DNA of 64,000 nucleotides from Anaerolineaceae bacterium (GTDB lineage Bacteria; Chloroflexota; Anaerolineae; Aggregatilineales; Phototrophicaceae). This document shows, piece after piece, positions 1 to 8,940 of the stretch. Within the stretch, counting starts at the first letter, position 1. Every line of letters starts with the position of its first letter. The stretch covers positions 744,001 to 808,000 of the forward strand of contig NZXX01000009.1 in assembly GCA_002702065.1 (NCBI GenBank). Direction: 5' to 3'. Both the position numbers and the translations under genes were made by a program. The notes beneath the pieces were generated by a model. That model did no database searches and was not told the DNA's origin. It worked only from the letters and a program-made list of their open reading frames with translations.

Positions 1-1472
1 TGGCTGCGGGAAAAGTAACGGCGGTACATGCCGACTCCTTCCGCATTGCCTTTGGGCATTTACTGATTGATGTGATGGGTTTGCAGAACGTGCGCGTGCG
101 AGTGGCGCAGGAGGTGGTTGCCGGGGAGCCGGTTGCACAGGCCGGTGCGGCAGGCCACATCAAACTGCGCGTTTACCAGCCGCTGGACCCGGCCGACCTC
201 TTTCAGCAGCCGCCCGTTGTCGACACGCCTGCCCCGGTCGCATCAGCCGACACCGCCCCGCCGCTGCGCCTGTTCGCCACCCGCGACGGCCTGCGTATCC
301 GTGAAACCCCCATCGACGGCAAACCAATCGGCACGCTCAAGCTGGATGAAATCGTGACCTCGCTGGAACCTGCCGCCATCACCCGGCGCAAACTTGGCGT
401 TAATGGCGAATGGCTGCATATCCGGCGCGAAGATGGCACCGACGCCCATACAGCCGCCTGGTTTCTGAAGCTGGCACCGGAGGCGGAGCCGCTGGTTGCA
501 TCCACGGTGACGGATGCGCCAGCCCCGGCGACAGCCAGCATACTGGGCATCAACCTCGATATTTTTCACCCCAGAGGCAAACCGGATCATGCCCAGTTAT
601 CAGGCATTGGCTGGGTGCGCATCAAGTTCAACGTATCGTTCAACCCGGCCAATCATACCTATGGCAACCGCGACATCGAAGCGGCCTACCGGCGCTACTT
701 GCCCCATATCGAGCGTTATGCACAGGCGGGGTTAAAAGTCCTGATAGTGTTTACGCACCAGCTTTATGGCGAGGGGGCCGGGTTCGACTGGAAACAGATG
801 GACAGCGGGCGCTGGCAGCAGCTTGTGCCAACTTATGCGGATTTCGCTCGTCAGGTGGCTGCCAAATTCGCCGGTACCAATCAGGTTCATGCCTATCAGG
901 TCTGGAACGAGCAGGACACCCACCCGGAGCATGCGCGCGCAGCGGTCCCGGTTCCGGCAGGCGATTATGCTCATATGCTGACCGAGACGATCCGCGCGAT
1001 CCGGCAGGTGGACCCGGTGACGCCGATCATTACCGGCGGGCACACCACCGGCCCCGGCCCTGGTTCGCAGTATGCGCGGTCGACTGTGGCCGCTATGCCG
1101 CCAGATATTCGCCCGGACGGAATCGCGTTTCACCCTTACGGGCGCGGTGAACACGGGCATCGCTTCAGCAACTGGGGGCCACTGGCCGAGGAGATCGAGG
1201 CGTATGGGGCGGTGCTGCCCGGCAAGCCGCTGTGGATTACGGAATGGGGCGTGCTCGATCATCAGGGACGGCTGGACGTGCTGCCGGAAGTCCTCAGCTA
1301 TGCCGCCGGATTCATGCACATTATCCGGCAGAACTTTGCCGAACAGGTGGCCGCCGCGATCTGGTATGCCTGGGCCGATGGCATGGACAACGGCTTTGGG
1401 CTGGTGGATGCCAGCGGCAGGCCCAAGGCTGACTTTTTTGAACCCTGGTGTCGGCTGGGACATCATGATTGA
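1..1472 (+). CDS. Secreted-type SH3b plus glycoside hydrolase (clan GH-A-like) protein, 5' truncated by the window edge
   Basis: The frame is open from base 3, so the real start lies upstream; the GTG at 72 is internal. The first ~70 visible residues (GKVTAVHADSFRIAFGHL ... GHIKLRV) read like a degenerate M23/LytM beta domain in which the HxH metal motif has become HIK. An SH3-like segment follows (RLFATRDGLRIRETP), then a TIM-barrel part with the two glutamates expected for GH-A enzymes: QVWNEQD (acid/base) and LWITEWG (nucleophile), plus FHPYGR. It probably binds or cleaves a cell-wall or extracellular polysaccharide; the substrate cannot be told. The fold assignment comes from motifs only. 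It ends at TGA 1470-1472 with an 85-base gap to the peroxiredoxin genes. Confidence 0.8.
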   Translation, partial: AAGKVTAVHADSFRIAFGHLLIDVMGLQNVRVRVAQEVVAGEPVAQAGAAGHIKLRVYQPLDPADLFQQPPVVDTPAPVASADTAPPLRLFATRDGLRIRETPIDGKPIGTLKLDEIVTSLEPAAITRRKLGVNGEWLHIRREDGTDAHTAAWFLKLAPEAEPLVASTVTDAPAPATASILGINLDIFHPRGKPDHAQLSGIGWVRIKFNVSFNPANHTYGNRDIEAAYRRYLPHIERYAQAGLKVLIVFTHQLYGEGAGFDWKQMDSGRWQQLVPTYADFARQVAAKFAGTNQVHAYQVWNEQDTHPEHARAAVPVPAGDYAHMLTETIRAIRQVDPVTPIITGGHTTGPGPGSQYARSTVAAMPPDIRPDGIAFHPYGRGEHGHRFSNWGPLAEEIEAYGAVLPGKPLWITEWGVLDHQGRLDVLPEVLSYAAGFMHIIRQNFAEQVAAAIWYAWADGMDNGFGLVDASGRPKADFFEPWCRLGHHD

Positions 1473-1571
1473 CGGACCAGCTTTATTCATCAATCAACGC
1501 CGAAAACTCATCGGAAATTTAAGGTTCGGGGTTATGCTACAGGCTCTGACAGACAGTTGAAGGGGTTTATC

Positions 1572-2042
1572 ATGGTTGCTATTGGTCAGCCAGCACCGGA
1601 TTTTTCATTGCCCAATCAAGATGGACAGATGATCAGCCTGAGCGATTATCGCGGCAAGAAGGTCATCATCTTTGCGTTTCCGAAAGCCGGGACAGCAGGC
1701 TGCACCGCACAGGCCTGCGCCTTCCGCGACACCTTGCCCAAGATCGAAGCCGAGAATACGGTGGTGCTGGGCCTCAGCACGGATGCACCAGAGGCGTTGA
1801 AACAATGGCAGGACCGTGAACGACTGCCTTATGATTTGCTCTCTGACCCGGACAAGCAGGCCATTACGGCTTTGGGGGCGGGCGACAACTCCCTGCTGGG
1901 CTTTATCAATCTGCCCGGCGCCAAGCGCTCCTACTGGGTCATCGACGAGCAGGGCAAGATTATTGACATGCAGGTGGGGGTCAGCCCGCGTGCCAGTGTG
2001 GAAAAAGCGCTGAAGGCTGTGCAGGGTGTACAGCAGACCTGA
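1572..2042 (+). CDS. bcp: Peroxiredoxin, BCP/PrxQ type (copy 1)
   Basis: A 156-residue thiol peroxidase that reduces H2O2 and organic hydroperoxides in the cytoplasm. The ATG at 1572 was chosen because AAGGGG (1560-1565) sits 6 bases upstream; an in-frame TTG at 1557 is less likely. The APDFSLPNQDG start, the KAGTAGC peroxidatic loop with Cys44 and the resolving Cys49 (CxxxxC spacing) are the PrxQ signature; WVIDEQGKI is the usual late motif. The length is normal for the family. It is followed 52 bases later by a close paralogue in the same direction, so the two may be co-transcribed. Its electron donor could be the thioredoxin at 48.4 kb. Confidence 0.93.
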   Translation: MVAIGQPAPDFSLPNQDGQMISLSDYRGKKVIIFAFPKAGTAGCTAQACAFRDTLPKIEAENTVVLGLSTDAPEALKQWQDRERLPYDLLSDPDKQAITALGAGDNSLLGFINLPGAKRSYWVIDEQGKIIDMQVGVSPRASVEKALKAVQGVQQT

Positions 2043-2094
2043 TTATCGCGCTTGATCTGTATCCATTGAATTTATCACACCAGGAGAATTGTTG

Positions 2095-2553
2095 ATGCCC
2101 GCTGTTGGCGAAACCGCGCCCGACTTTGAACTGCTGAATCAGGATGGCAAGCCTGTCAAACTGAGCGATTACCGGGGCCAAAAGGTCATTCTGTTTGCTT
2201 ACCCCAAAGCCGGGACCAGCGGCTGCACGACGCAGGCCTGTGGTTTCCGCGATGAATTCCCCAAAGTTGAGTCTGGCAACGCTGTCGTGCTGGGCATCAG
2301 CCCGGACGAACCCAAGGCGCTGCTGAAGTGGAAGCAGAAGGAAAACCTGCCCTATGATCTGCTTTCGGACCTGGACCACGCGGTGCTGGATGCGTGGGGG
2401 GTGTGGGGCGAAAAATCCATGTATGGTCGCAAGTTTATGGGTGTCATTCGCTCACACTGGGTCATCGACGAAAATGGCGTGGTTGTGGACGAGCAGGTCA
2501 AGATCAGCCCGAAGGACAGCGTGAAAAAGGCGGTCGCGGCGCTGGGGGGTTAG
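2095..2553 (+). CDS. bcp: Peroxiredoxin, BCP/PrxQ type (copy 2)
   Basis: A 152-residue paralogue of the preceding peroxiredoxin. The ATG at 2095 follows AGGAGAA (2082-2088) at good spacing; two in-frame TTG codons just upstream are alternatives. Cys44 and Cys49 are in the same places as in copy 1 (KAGTSGCTTQAC), so both are 2-Cys PrxQ enzymes. It differs by an insertion near residues 100-115 (WGVWGEKSMYGRKFMG), which is the typical BCP form, whereas copy 1 has a divergent stretch (GAGDNSLLGFINLPG) there. The pair therefore looks like an old tandem duplication with divergence around the active-site rim rather than a recent copy. Confidence 0.93.
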   Translation: MPAVGETAPDFELLNQDGKPVKLSDYRGQKVILFAYPKAGTSGCTTQACGFRDEFPKVESGNAVVLGISPDEPKALLKWKQKENLPYDLLSDLDHAVLDAWGVWGEKSMYGRKFMGVIRSHWVIDENGVVVDEQVKISPKDSVKKAVAALGG

Positions 2554-2573
2554 GTTTATTTGGCAGCAGCCCG

Positions 2574-2609
2574 AATGCAGCGTGTATGCCCGTTCGGGTA
2601 CGCTGCATT
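2574..2609. terminator. Hairpin between convergent genes
   Basis: A 10-bp perfect stem (AATGCAGCGT at 2574-2583, ACGCTGCATT at 2600-2609), extended by CCC/GGG with mismatches, lies between the convergent peroxiredoxin and phosphotriesterase genes. There is no U tract, so it could be a bidirectional transcription barrier or an RNA-stabilising hairpin rather than a classic intrinsic terminator. Confidence 0.45.
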
Positions 2610-2646
2610 GGGTTGACCTGATGCCAGCGCCGTTGAGGTCAGTTTG

Positions 2647-3564
2647 TTAACGGGCGTAGGCGGCAAACGGATTATCGTGCGTGAGTTTGCGGATAAGCGC
2701 TTCGTCGAAGCCGGCGGTGCGCATGGCCGGGATGAACGTCTCGCTGAGGTAGGTAAACGGCTTGGGCGGGCGGTCCCGGTTGCCGGGGTCGAACCAGCCC
2801 CGGTCATGGCTGAGCATGATTTTGTCGTGCCCGGCATCCAGCAGCCGTTGAATTTTCTCGATATAGCTGGCATCGGGGAAGCGTTCCACGCTGCCGATGG
2901 CGTCATATTCAATCCAGACACCGCGCTGGGCCAGTTCCAGATGCAGGTCAAAGTCCGGCTCGGCCTGTGTGTGAATCCAGATATAGCGTTCGGGCGTGTG
3001 GCCCATCTGCTCGATGACAGCCAGTTGATCTTTGACGACGCGCCCGCGAATCGTGTGGCTGCCGATGATGGCATTGGTCGCTTTGGCTGCCCGTGCCGCC
3101 GCCCGCAGAATTTTGGTTTCCATCGGCGTCAGGCCATCATCACCGGCACTCAGTTTGACCCAGGCTGCCCGTACGCCGCTGCCTTCAATATCGCCGGTTA
3201 ATTCGCCCAGCATCCATTCATACAGCGTGTCTTCGCTGGCCTGCTGTGCCCAGTCGGGTACCCAGGGTTCACGATAGATGCCGGTTGCCATAACGACGGG
3301 TAGATTGGTGGCTTCGGATACCGCTTTGTCCATATCCACACGCCGCCCGACGCCCACCGGGCTGCATTCCACCAGTGCGGTGACCCCCAGCGCCTTGGCT
3401 TTTTCGACTTCCGGGGCCATCAGGTCGATGACATCCTGAGCCTCAGCTTCGGCAAAACCGGGTGCGTCCGGCGTGCGCAGGTCCACAAACAGATGCTCGT
3501 GCGGCAGAATAAGCCCCAGTTCATCCGCAGTTTTCGGGCCGAGGGTGGTGAATAATTGGGCCAT
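2647..3564 (-). CDS. Phosphotriesterase-family metal-dependent hydrolase
   Basis: A 305-residue amidohydrolase-superfamily protein of the phosphotriesterase/lactonase group. The start ATG at 3564 (MAQLFTTLGPKT) is preceded by CAGGAGCGC; the frame stays open upstream but without family similarity. The binuclear metal site is visible: LPHEHLFVDL (HxH), bridging lysine in WVKLSAG, histidines in IGSHT and IWIHTQAE, and the aspartate in MLSHDRG. Family members hydrolyse lactones, phosphotriesters or other esters; in free-living bacteria lactonase activity is more likely than organophosphate hydrolysis. The true substrate is unknown. It is convergent with the peroxiredoxins and stands alone as a transcription unit. 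Confidence 0.9.
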   Translation of the reverse strand: MAQLFTTLGPKTADELGLILPHEHLFVDLRTPDAPGFAEAEAQDVIDLMAPEVEKAKALGVTALVECSPVGVGRRVDMDKAVSEATNLPVVMATGIYREPWVPDWAQQASEDTLYEWMLGELTGDIEGSGVRAAWVKLSAGDDGLTPMETKILRAAARAAKATNAIIGSHTIRGRVVKDQLAVIEQMGHTPERYIWIHTQAEPDFDLHLELAQRGVWIEYDAIGSVERFPDASYIEKIQRLLDAGHDKIMLSHDRGWFDPGNRDRPPKPFTYLSETFIPAMRTAGFDEALIRKLTHDNPFAAYAR

Positions 3565-3637
3565 GAAGTGCGCTCCTGAAAAATGGGACTGTAACACGAA
3601 AGCCCGGTGTCCAGCAAAACCCACCCGGCAGCAGGCG

Positions 3638-5128
3638 CTAACGTTCGAGCAGGCCCCGGCGGATGCTGGTGCGCAGGCGGCGCAGGCGGGACCGGGCAGC
3701 CGGATATGTGTTATTTGGGGGCGAGGCACCGCCCAGTGCGGGTAGACGAATGGTGAAGGTCGTGCCTTCGCCCGGCTGGCTTTCGACGTCGATGGTGCCG
3801 TCATGGGCATCGACGATCCATTTGACGATGGACAAACCCAGACCGGAGCTTTCCGCATTCTGGACGCTGCGCACACGGGATGCGTCCGCCTGCCAGAAGC
3901 GCTCGAAAATGTGCTTGAGGTCGTCTGCTTCGATGCCGATGCCCGTATCGGTCACTTGCATGACCGCCTCTTTGCCGTTCTGGTACAGGCTGAGCGTGAT
4001 ACGCCCGCCATCCGGCGTGAACTTGATCGCGTTACTGAGCAGGTTGAGCAAAAGCTGCTTGATGCGGTCGGCATTGCCACGGACGCGCAGCGGTTCGAAC
4101 TGGCCCAGCGCTACCGTCAGGTCCCGGTCCTTGACAAGCACACGGGCCTGCTGGTGTGCTTCCAGCGCAATGGTATCGAGATCCAGTGGTTCCAGATCGA
4201 GGGTGAGACCGCCATAATCCGCCCGCGCCAGCAGCAGCAGGTCATTGACCATGCGTGCCATGCGGTCGGTTTCGCTTTCGATGGCTTCCAGCGACATTTC
4301 ATCGAGGCCATAGCGCTTGATAATATCCAGGTTGCCGCGAATAGCCGTCAGCGGTGTGCGCAGCTCGTGCGAGACATCGGCGACGAAACGCTGCTGGACG
4401 CTGAATAAATCCTGCAAGCGGGCCATCATGCCGTTAAAGACGGATACCAGATGCCCCAGCTCATCCATCGGGCCGGACCACGTCAGGCGCGTGCTGAGAT
4501 CGTCGGTTTTGGAAATAGAGGCGGCAGCCCTCGTGATGCTGGCTACCGGCTTCAGGGCGCGGCGCGAGAGCCACATGCCAACCAGTATCGAAGCGCCGAC
4601 TGCGAACGCGCCTACACCAGCCATCACGAGCAGCAGCTTTTCGCGGGCATTATTCACCGTGTCAAGCAGGGCCACCGCCTGCACATTCGCCAGCAGTTCC
4701 CCGCGCGCGAACATGGGGCTTGTCAAAACACGCATGGCCCGCCCGTTGAGGATGACATTGGTATAGATCGGCTCGGTGGTGCCGAGGACACTGGAGTCCA
4801 GCGGATTTTCCAGATCGCGGATGTTGATCGATTCCGCTTCGAGCTGAGGTGCGCCCTGGTCTACTGACCACACCTGAACCTCGACGCTCGATGCCCGGAA
4901 CAGGTCGAGGCGTGGCAGTACAAAGGTGCGCTCTGTCGGGCCGCCAAACTCGCCGACCATGCGCACCCGGCTGCTGTTCGTAACCAGGTTGACGGTTTCG
5001 GCCAGTGAACTGTCCACCGCCGCCACCAGTGTGCGATCCATCAGGCTGTACACCACCACGCCGAAGATCATGATGACGATCATCAGCAGGCCGGAATACC
5101 ACAGGATTAACTTGGTGCGGAAGGTCAT
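3638..5128 (-). CDS. Sensor histidine kinase, HAMP type (two-component, class I)
   Basis: A 496-residue membrane sensor kinase paired with the adjacent OmpR-type regulator. From ATG 5128 (MTFRTKLILWY), TM1 spans about residues 6-28, a periplasmic sensing region of ~135 residues follows, TM2 is about 165-187, then HAMP and the HisKA helix with phospho-acceptor His254 in SHELRTP. The ATPase domain has the N box (LLLNLLSNAIKF), DTGIGIE and SSGLGLSIVK. A short basic tail follows the kinase core (SRLRRLRTSIRRGLLER), which is unusual. The regulator stops 10 bases upstream, so both genes form one operon. The signal sensed is unknown. Confidence 0.95.
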   Translation of the reverse strand: MTFRTKLILWYSGLLMIVIMIFGVVVYSLMDRTLVAAVDSSLAETVNLVTNSSRVRMVGEFGGPTERTFVLPRLDLFRASSVEVQVWSVDQGAPQLEAESINIRDLENPLDSSVLGTTEPIYTNVILNGRAMRVLTSPMFARGELLANVQAVALLDTVNNAREKLLLVMAGVGAFAVGASILVGMWLSRRALKPVASITRAAASISKTDDLSTRLTWSGPMDELGHLVSVFNGMMARLQDLFSVQQRFVADVSHELRTPLTAIRGNLDIIKRYGLDEMSLEAIESETDRMARMVNDLLLLARADYGGLTLDLEPLDLDTIALEAHQQARVLVKDRDLTVALGQFEPLRVRGNADRIKQLLLNLLSNAIKFTPDGGRITLSLYQNGKEAVMQVTDTGIGIEADDLKHIFERFWQADASRVRSVQNAESSGLGLSIVKWIVDAHDGTIDVESQPGEGTTFTIRLPALGGASPPNNTYPAARSRLRRLRTSIRRGLLER

Positions 5129-5138
5129 CGCCAGGTAT

Positions 5139-5819
5139 TTATTCCTCGCGCAATACGTAACCGACACCGCGCACCGTATGGATCAGGCGCGATTCCGTTT
5201 CATCCTCGGTTTTTTGCCGCAGGTACCGCACATATACTTCGATGATGTTACTCTCACCGCCGAAGTCATAATCCCACACGCGGTCAAAGATGACATCGCG
5301 GGTGAGCACCTGCCGGGGGTTGCGCATAAACAATTCCAGCAGTTCATATTCCTTGGCAGTCAGGTCGATAGCGCGTTCGCCCCGGTGGGCGCGATGCGTC
5401 CCGGTATCCAGGGTCAGATCGGCAAAACGCAGGACGTCCGGGCGCGACGTGGGGGCGCTGCGGCGAAACAAGGCCCGGATCCGCGCCAGCAGTTCGTCCA
5501 CCGAAAACGGCTTGACAAGATAATCATCCGCACCTGCATCCAACCCGATAACCCGGTCCTGCACATCGTCTTTGGCCGTCAGCATCAGAATCGGAATATC
5601 GCTGGCTGCCCGCAGCCGCTTGCAGACTTCCAACCCATCCAGACCCGGCAGCATCCAGTCGAGAATGACCAGATCGGGCGGATTATCGCGGGCTATTGCC
5701 AGACCGGTTTTACCGTCACGGGCGACGGTGACGCGGTAGCCTTCGTAGATCAGGCCACGTTCAATAAATTGCGCAATACGCGCTTCGTCTTCAATGACGA
5801 GAATTCGTTCCCCTGACAT
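5139..5819 (-). CDS. OmpR/PhoB-family response regulator
   Basis: A 226-residue DNA-binding regulator. The receiver domain has the acidic pair (VIEDEA), phospho-acceptor Asp54 (LVILDWMLPG), the conserved Thr (MLTAKDD) and Lys (YLVKPFS). A PhoB-type winged helix follows (LTAKEYELLELFMRNP ... VDVYVRYLR-like IIEVYVRYLRQK ... IHTVRGVGYVLRE). It lies first in the operon with its kinase downstream. A 7-bp inverted repeat around the likely -10 box upstream suggests autoregulation. All phosphorylation residues are intact, in contrast to the receiver at 20.9 kb. Confidence 0.96.
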   Translation of the reverse strand: MSGERILVIEDEARIAQFIERGLIYEGYRVTVARDGKTGLAIARDNPPDLVILDWMLPGLDGLEVCKRLRAASDIPILMLTAKDDVQDRVIGLDAGADDYLVKPFSVDELLARIRALFRRSAPTSRPDVLRFADLTLDTGTHRAHRGERAIDLTAKEYELLELFMRNPRQVLTRDVIFDRVWDYDFGGESNIIEVYVRYLRQKTEDETESRLIHTVRGVGYVLREE

Positions 5820-5851
5820 CAGGTGCGTGTCCTTGATTCATACAATCGTCA

Positions 5852-5885
5852 CTCATAAGTTTCGATTATAACGCCGTTTTATGAG
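5852..5885 (-). promoter_or_regulatory. Candidate promoter and operator of the two-component operon
   Basis: On the minus strand a perfect TATAAT (plus-strand 5865-5870) lies about 45 bases before the regulator start. It is framed by the inverted repeat CTCATAA (5852-5858) and TTATGAG (5879-5885). No good -35 box is visible, which fits an activated promoter. The repeat may be the binding site of the regulator itself; this is inference. Confidence 0.4.
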
Positions 5886-5902
5886 AAACACGTTAACTGC
5901 CG

Positions 5903-7873
5903 TTATGCCCAAACGAAGTGCCACACCGCTGCCGGTTGGGCCAGGACGGTTTGTTCGTTGGTTTCCAGGTTATAAAAAGTCAGCGGTCCCCGGCCATCGT
6001 CCCATTCTGCTGCCTGCCGGGCGCGGTACAGGTAGCCAGCCACCACCTGACCATCCGGCGATAACACACCGTCCTGCAAAAAGCCGCCGCTGTGTACCGG
6101 GGTCAGCGTGCCGGTGGTGACATCGAACCCGCCTACCCGCAGCGTGCGCGGCCCAACGAAGCGCTCTGGCAGCACCAGCCGCAGTTGGTTGGGCGCGATC
6201 TCCTGCACAGCCTGCACAGACAGAATATCCGGCAGGAACTGCGCCGGTTGGTTGACGCTGCCGGTTCCGGCAATGGACAACCCGCCAGGCCGCGCCCCCG
6301 CAGCAATGCCATACAACACAATGCGGCCATCAGCCAGCCACGCGGCCTGCTGTTCAACCGCAATCTCGATCACTTCGCCGGTGGTGGTATCCAGCAGCGC
6401 AGGCACGTTGATCATCTCGCGCCGCACCCGGATGAGCATGGCGTTGATGTTGGGTGCGAACACCGGATTGACAAAGTGACGGGCGAAATTTTCCTCAATT
6501 TCATCGGCAACGATCAATCGGGGGTCGCCACCGGCTGCCGGCACCACCCAGATGCCGCCATCGTTATAGGCGATCTGCTGGCTATCCGGGCTGAAAGCGG
6601 GCTGCGTGACGCCGGGGAAGGTATCCGGCGTTGTGCTGACCTCGGCCAGTTGAAGCGGGTCGGTGCCATTGAGGGCCTGTACCATCAGGTTGCTGCCGCT
6701 GACATAGGCCACTCGCGAGGCGTCCGGCGCGACGGCGAACGCCACCACATCGGTTGCTGCGCTGGTGACGACCTCCGGTGGGGACCCATCGCCCGGCAGG
6801 CGCCACACCTGCGCGATATCGCTGTCGTCCAGCGCGAGGAAGAAACCGGCATCCGGCAGAAGCGGCCCTTCAACTTCCGGCGGCAGGGTTACACCCCAGT
6901 CATAGGCGGCAACGCTGTTGACGGGCAGGGGGAAGCTCTGGGCGTTGATCGGGCTGACCAGCGCCATCGTGCCACCGCGCAGCGCCATCATCAGCTGACC
7001 GTCCGGTGTCCAGCGCAGGTCATTCATCTCGATTGCCACTTCGCCCAGATTGTCGATACGCGACTCGCCATTGGGCAGGCCAATCAAGCGGGCATAACCT
7101 TCAGGCACCGACGGATCATCTTTCTGGCGACCAAACACCAGCAGCGTGCCATCATCCCGCAGGTGGGGGTTCGCGTAAACCCAGGTTTCATCCAGCAGCA
7201 CCGTTTGCGCATTGGCGGCGTTCAGGTCCATCAGGCGCAGGCCGCCTTCCTGCGGTGCAAAAACGACGGTTGTGTCGTTGAACCATGCCAGCCCTTTCGA
7301 TGACGGGATGGCACTGGTCAGAATCAGGCGGTTGTTCTCGCGCCGGTACAGCCACCAGACATCGCCCTCCGCTTCACCCGCCAGATAACGCCCATCGGGT
7401 GACCAGATCAACTGCACCAGCGGGGATTCAGGCAGTTCCGCCACCATGAAATCGCGCTCGGCTGCCAGGTCATTTTCGGTGTTGAAATAGACGCGGCCAC
7501 CGGTCAGGGTGGTGACGGCGATGGCATCACCCGCCGGGGTCCAGGCAACGGTCGAGCCGCGCCCGCGCACCGATGGCACACCACCTAATGCCCCATCCAG
7601 GCCGGTCGAGACTCCGCTGTAGATATTCTGTATGATGAGCGCTTGTTCCGTGCGATACGCCAGATGCACCCCGTCCGGCGCGACTCCAAAATCGACCACA
7701 AAGTCGTCTTCGGGTGTGACAGCCTGCACGCCTTCCGCCCCAAGTCCGTAGCGGTTCACGCGGCCATCGGTGTTCAGCACATACATGGCTGCTGGCAGAT
7801 TGAGCCCATCCTGCGCCAGCAGCGGCACCGCCAGCATCAGCAGCAGCGTTGTCCAGATCAAGCCTCGTTTCAT
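5903..7873 (-). CDS. Secreted WD40-like/TolB-type beta-propeller protein
   Basis: A 656-residue exported protein. The N-terminus (MKRGLIWTTLLLMLAVPLLAQ) is a standard Sec signal peptide with cleavage near AQ/DG. ATG 7873 and a GTG at 7879 are both possible; AAGGGG at the end of the upstream gap suits the GTG slightly better. Many repeats carry the PD40/TolB pattern, for example WSPDGRYLAG, WTPDGQLMMA, FSPDSQQIAYND and APDASRVAYVS, so a multi-blade propeller is likely. No catalytic residues are recognisable. It probably acts as a binding or scaffold protein at the cell surface. It lies 20 bases downstream of the PhyH-type gene and is likely in the same operon. Confidence 0.82.
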   Translation of the reverse strand: MKRGLIWTTLLLMLAVPLLAQDGLNLPAAMYVLNTDGRVNRYGLGAEGVQAVTPEDDFVVDFGVAPDGVHLAYRTEQALIIQNIYSGVSTGLDGALGGVPSVRGRGSTVAWTPAGDAIAVTTLTGGRVYFNTENDLAAERDFMVAELPESPLVQLIWSPDGRYLAGEAEGDVWWLYRRENNRLILTSAIPSSKGLAWFNDTTVVFAPQEGGLRLMDLNAANAQTVLLDETWVYANPHLRDDGTLLVFGRQKDDPSVPEGYARLIGLPNGESRIDNLGEVAIEMNDLRWTPDGQLMMALRGGTMALVSPINAQSFPLPVNSVAAYDWGVTLPPEVEGPLLPDAGFFLALDDSDIAQVWRLPGDGSPPEVVTSAATDVVAFAVAPDASRVAYVSGSNLMVQALNGTDPLQLAEVSTTPDTFPGVTQPAFSPDSQQIAYNDGGIWVVPAAGGDPRLIVADEIEENFARHFVNPVFAPNINAMLIRVRREMINVPALLDTTTGEVIEIAVEQQAAWLADGRIVLYGIAAGARPGGLSIAGTGSVNQPAQFLPDILSVQAVQEIAPNQLRLVLPERFVGPRTLRVGGFDVTTGTLTPVHSGGFLQDGVLSPDGQVVAGYLYRARQAAEWDDGRGPLTFYNLETNEQTVLAQPAAVWHFVWA

Positions 7874-7893
7874 ATGCACGATATCCCCTTCAT

Positions 7894-8799
7894 TCAGTTC
7901 AGACCAAGCCGGGCCTTTTCTTCCTCCAGCATCTTCTGCTGCCGCCGCACACGTTCCGGCACGACATCCTCGCGCGGGTGGGTGGGCTGGAAATCAAAGC
8001 GCTCGACTCCCAATGCGTTCAGTACAGCTTGCTCGACCAGTGAAAAATCGTCCGGGTCGGCCCGGTTGAAGTTCATGGGTTCGTTAAGGAAAATGGTCGG
8101 GTTGGTGATGAAACGTGGGCGACCCGACGGATTCTGCGACGAGGCATGCAGGATGAACGGGTGCAACAGCACAACATCCCCGGCCTTCCCCGTCAGTTCC
8201 AGAAATTCCTGGCACTCGCCGATCAGGTGCGAACCGGTTGAAATCGGGCTTTCGCGGGTGGGCAAAATGCCTTCGGGGTGCGCCGCCAGATGCCGCGCCA
8301 CCAGCGGCACTGAATCCGTTGCGACGAAGGTGCCGCCGCTTTTGGGCAGAATGTCCGACCAGATGACAATCGTCAGCAGACCCTGTTCCGGGCTGTCCAG
8401 AAAATGGCGGAAAAAGTCGCCGTCGTTGTGCCACCCGCCCGCCGCCGGTGAGGGTTCGCGGTAGGGTTCGTCCGCGCCAAAGCTGAGGTTGAGGATAAAC
8501 GAATCGCCCCACGTGGCTTTGTCCGCGTTGATGCGGGATTCGTCGCCGAGTAGGTCGCACATGGCATCCCACGCTTTTGGCGCAAATTCCTTAATCGGGA
8601 ACTTGTTCATGGACGGCATGTGAATCTTGGATTCGACCCAGGTGGATGGATCATCCGGCGCATAGCCCAGCCGTTCCCACGCGAGGCCCGTGTATTTCTG
8701 AGCCACTTCACGCGGGAAAGCACCTTCAATCGTCACGTATCCATTGTCCAGAAAATGCTTTACCTGTTGTTCTGTCAGCACACGATATTTTTTCGTCAT
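7894..8799 (-). CDS. Phytanoyl-CoA dioxygenase (PhyH)-family Fe(II)/2-oxoglutarate oxygenase
   Basis: A 301-residue non-haem iron oxygenase. The start ATG 8799 (MTKKYRVLTEQQ) has GGAG eight bases upstream. The N-terminal EQQVKHFLDNGYVTIEGAF is the usual PhyH opening. The iron-binding facial triad is visible as WHNDGD (HxD) and the distal His in LHPFILHASSQNPSG, followed by Arg in GRPRF that would bind 2-oxoglutarate. Such enzymes hydroxylate lipids or small molecules; the substrate here is unknown. It precedes the beta-propeller gene in the same direction. Confidence 0.88.
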   Translation of the reverse strand: MTKKYRVLTEQQVKHFLDNGYVTIEGAFPREVAQKYTGLAWERLGYAPDDPSTWVESKIHMPSMNKFPIKEFAPKAWDAMCDLLGDESRINADKATWGDSFILNLSFGADEPYREPSPAAGGWHNDGDFFRHFLDSPEQGLLTIVIWSDILPKSGGTFVATDSVPLVARHLAAHPEGILPTRESPISTGSHLIGECQEFLELTGKAGDVVLLHPFILHASSQNPSGRPRFITNPTIFLNEPMNFNRADPDDFSLVEQAVLNALGVERFDFQPTHPREDVVPERVRRQQKMLEEEKARLGLN

Positions 8800-8905
8800 A
8801 ACTCTACTCCATGAACACGATCTGTTGTGCCTGCAACGACTTTCCAGTATACATCGAATCGGGCTGGGCGCTGTGGCCCGCAACGTTGGGCCGGTTCTGC
8901 GCGTA

Positions 8906-8911
8906 TATAAT
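8906..8911 (+). promoter_or_regulatory. Candidate -10 box upstream of the DUF1232 gene
   Basis: A perfect TATAAT lies 29 bases before the ATG at 8941, inside the gap between divergent genes. A convincing -35 hexamer at 16-18 bases is not seen. Confidence 0.35.
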
Positions 8912-8940
8912 GCTGACCGTTACAGTTAAGAGGTTTATCC

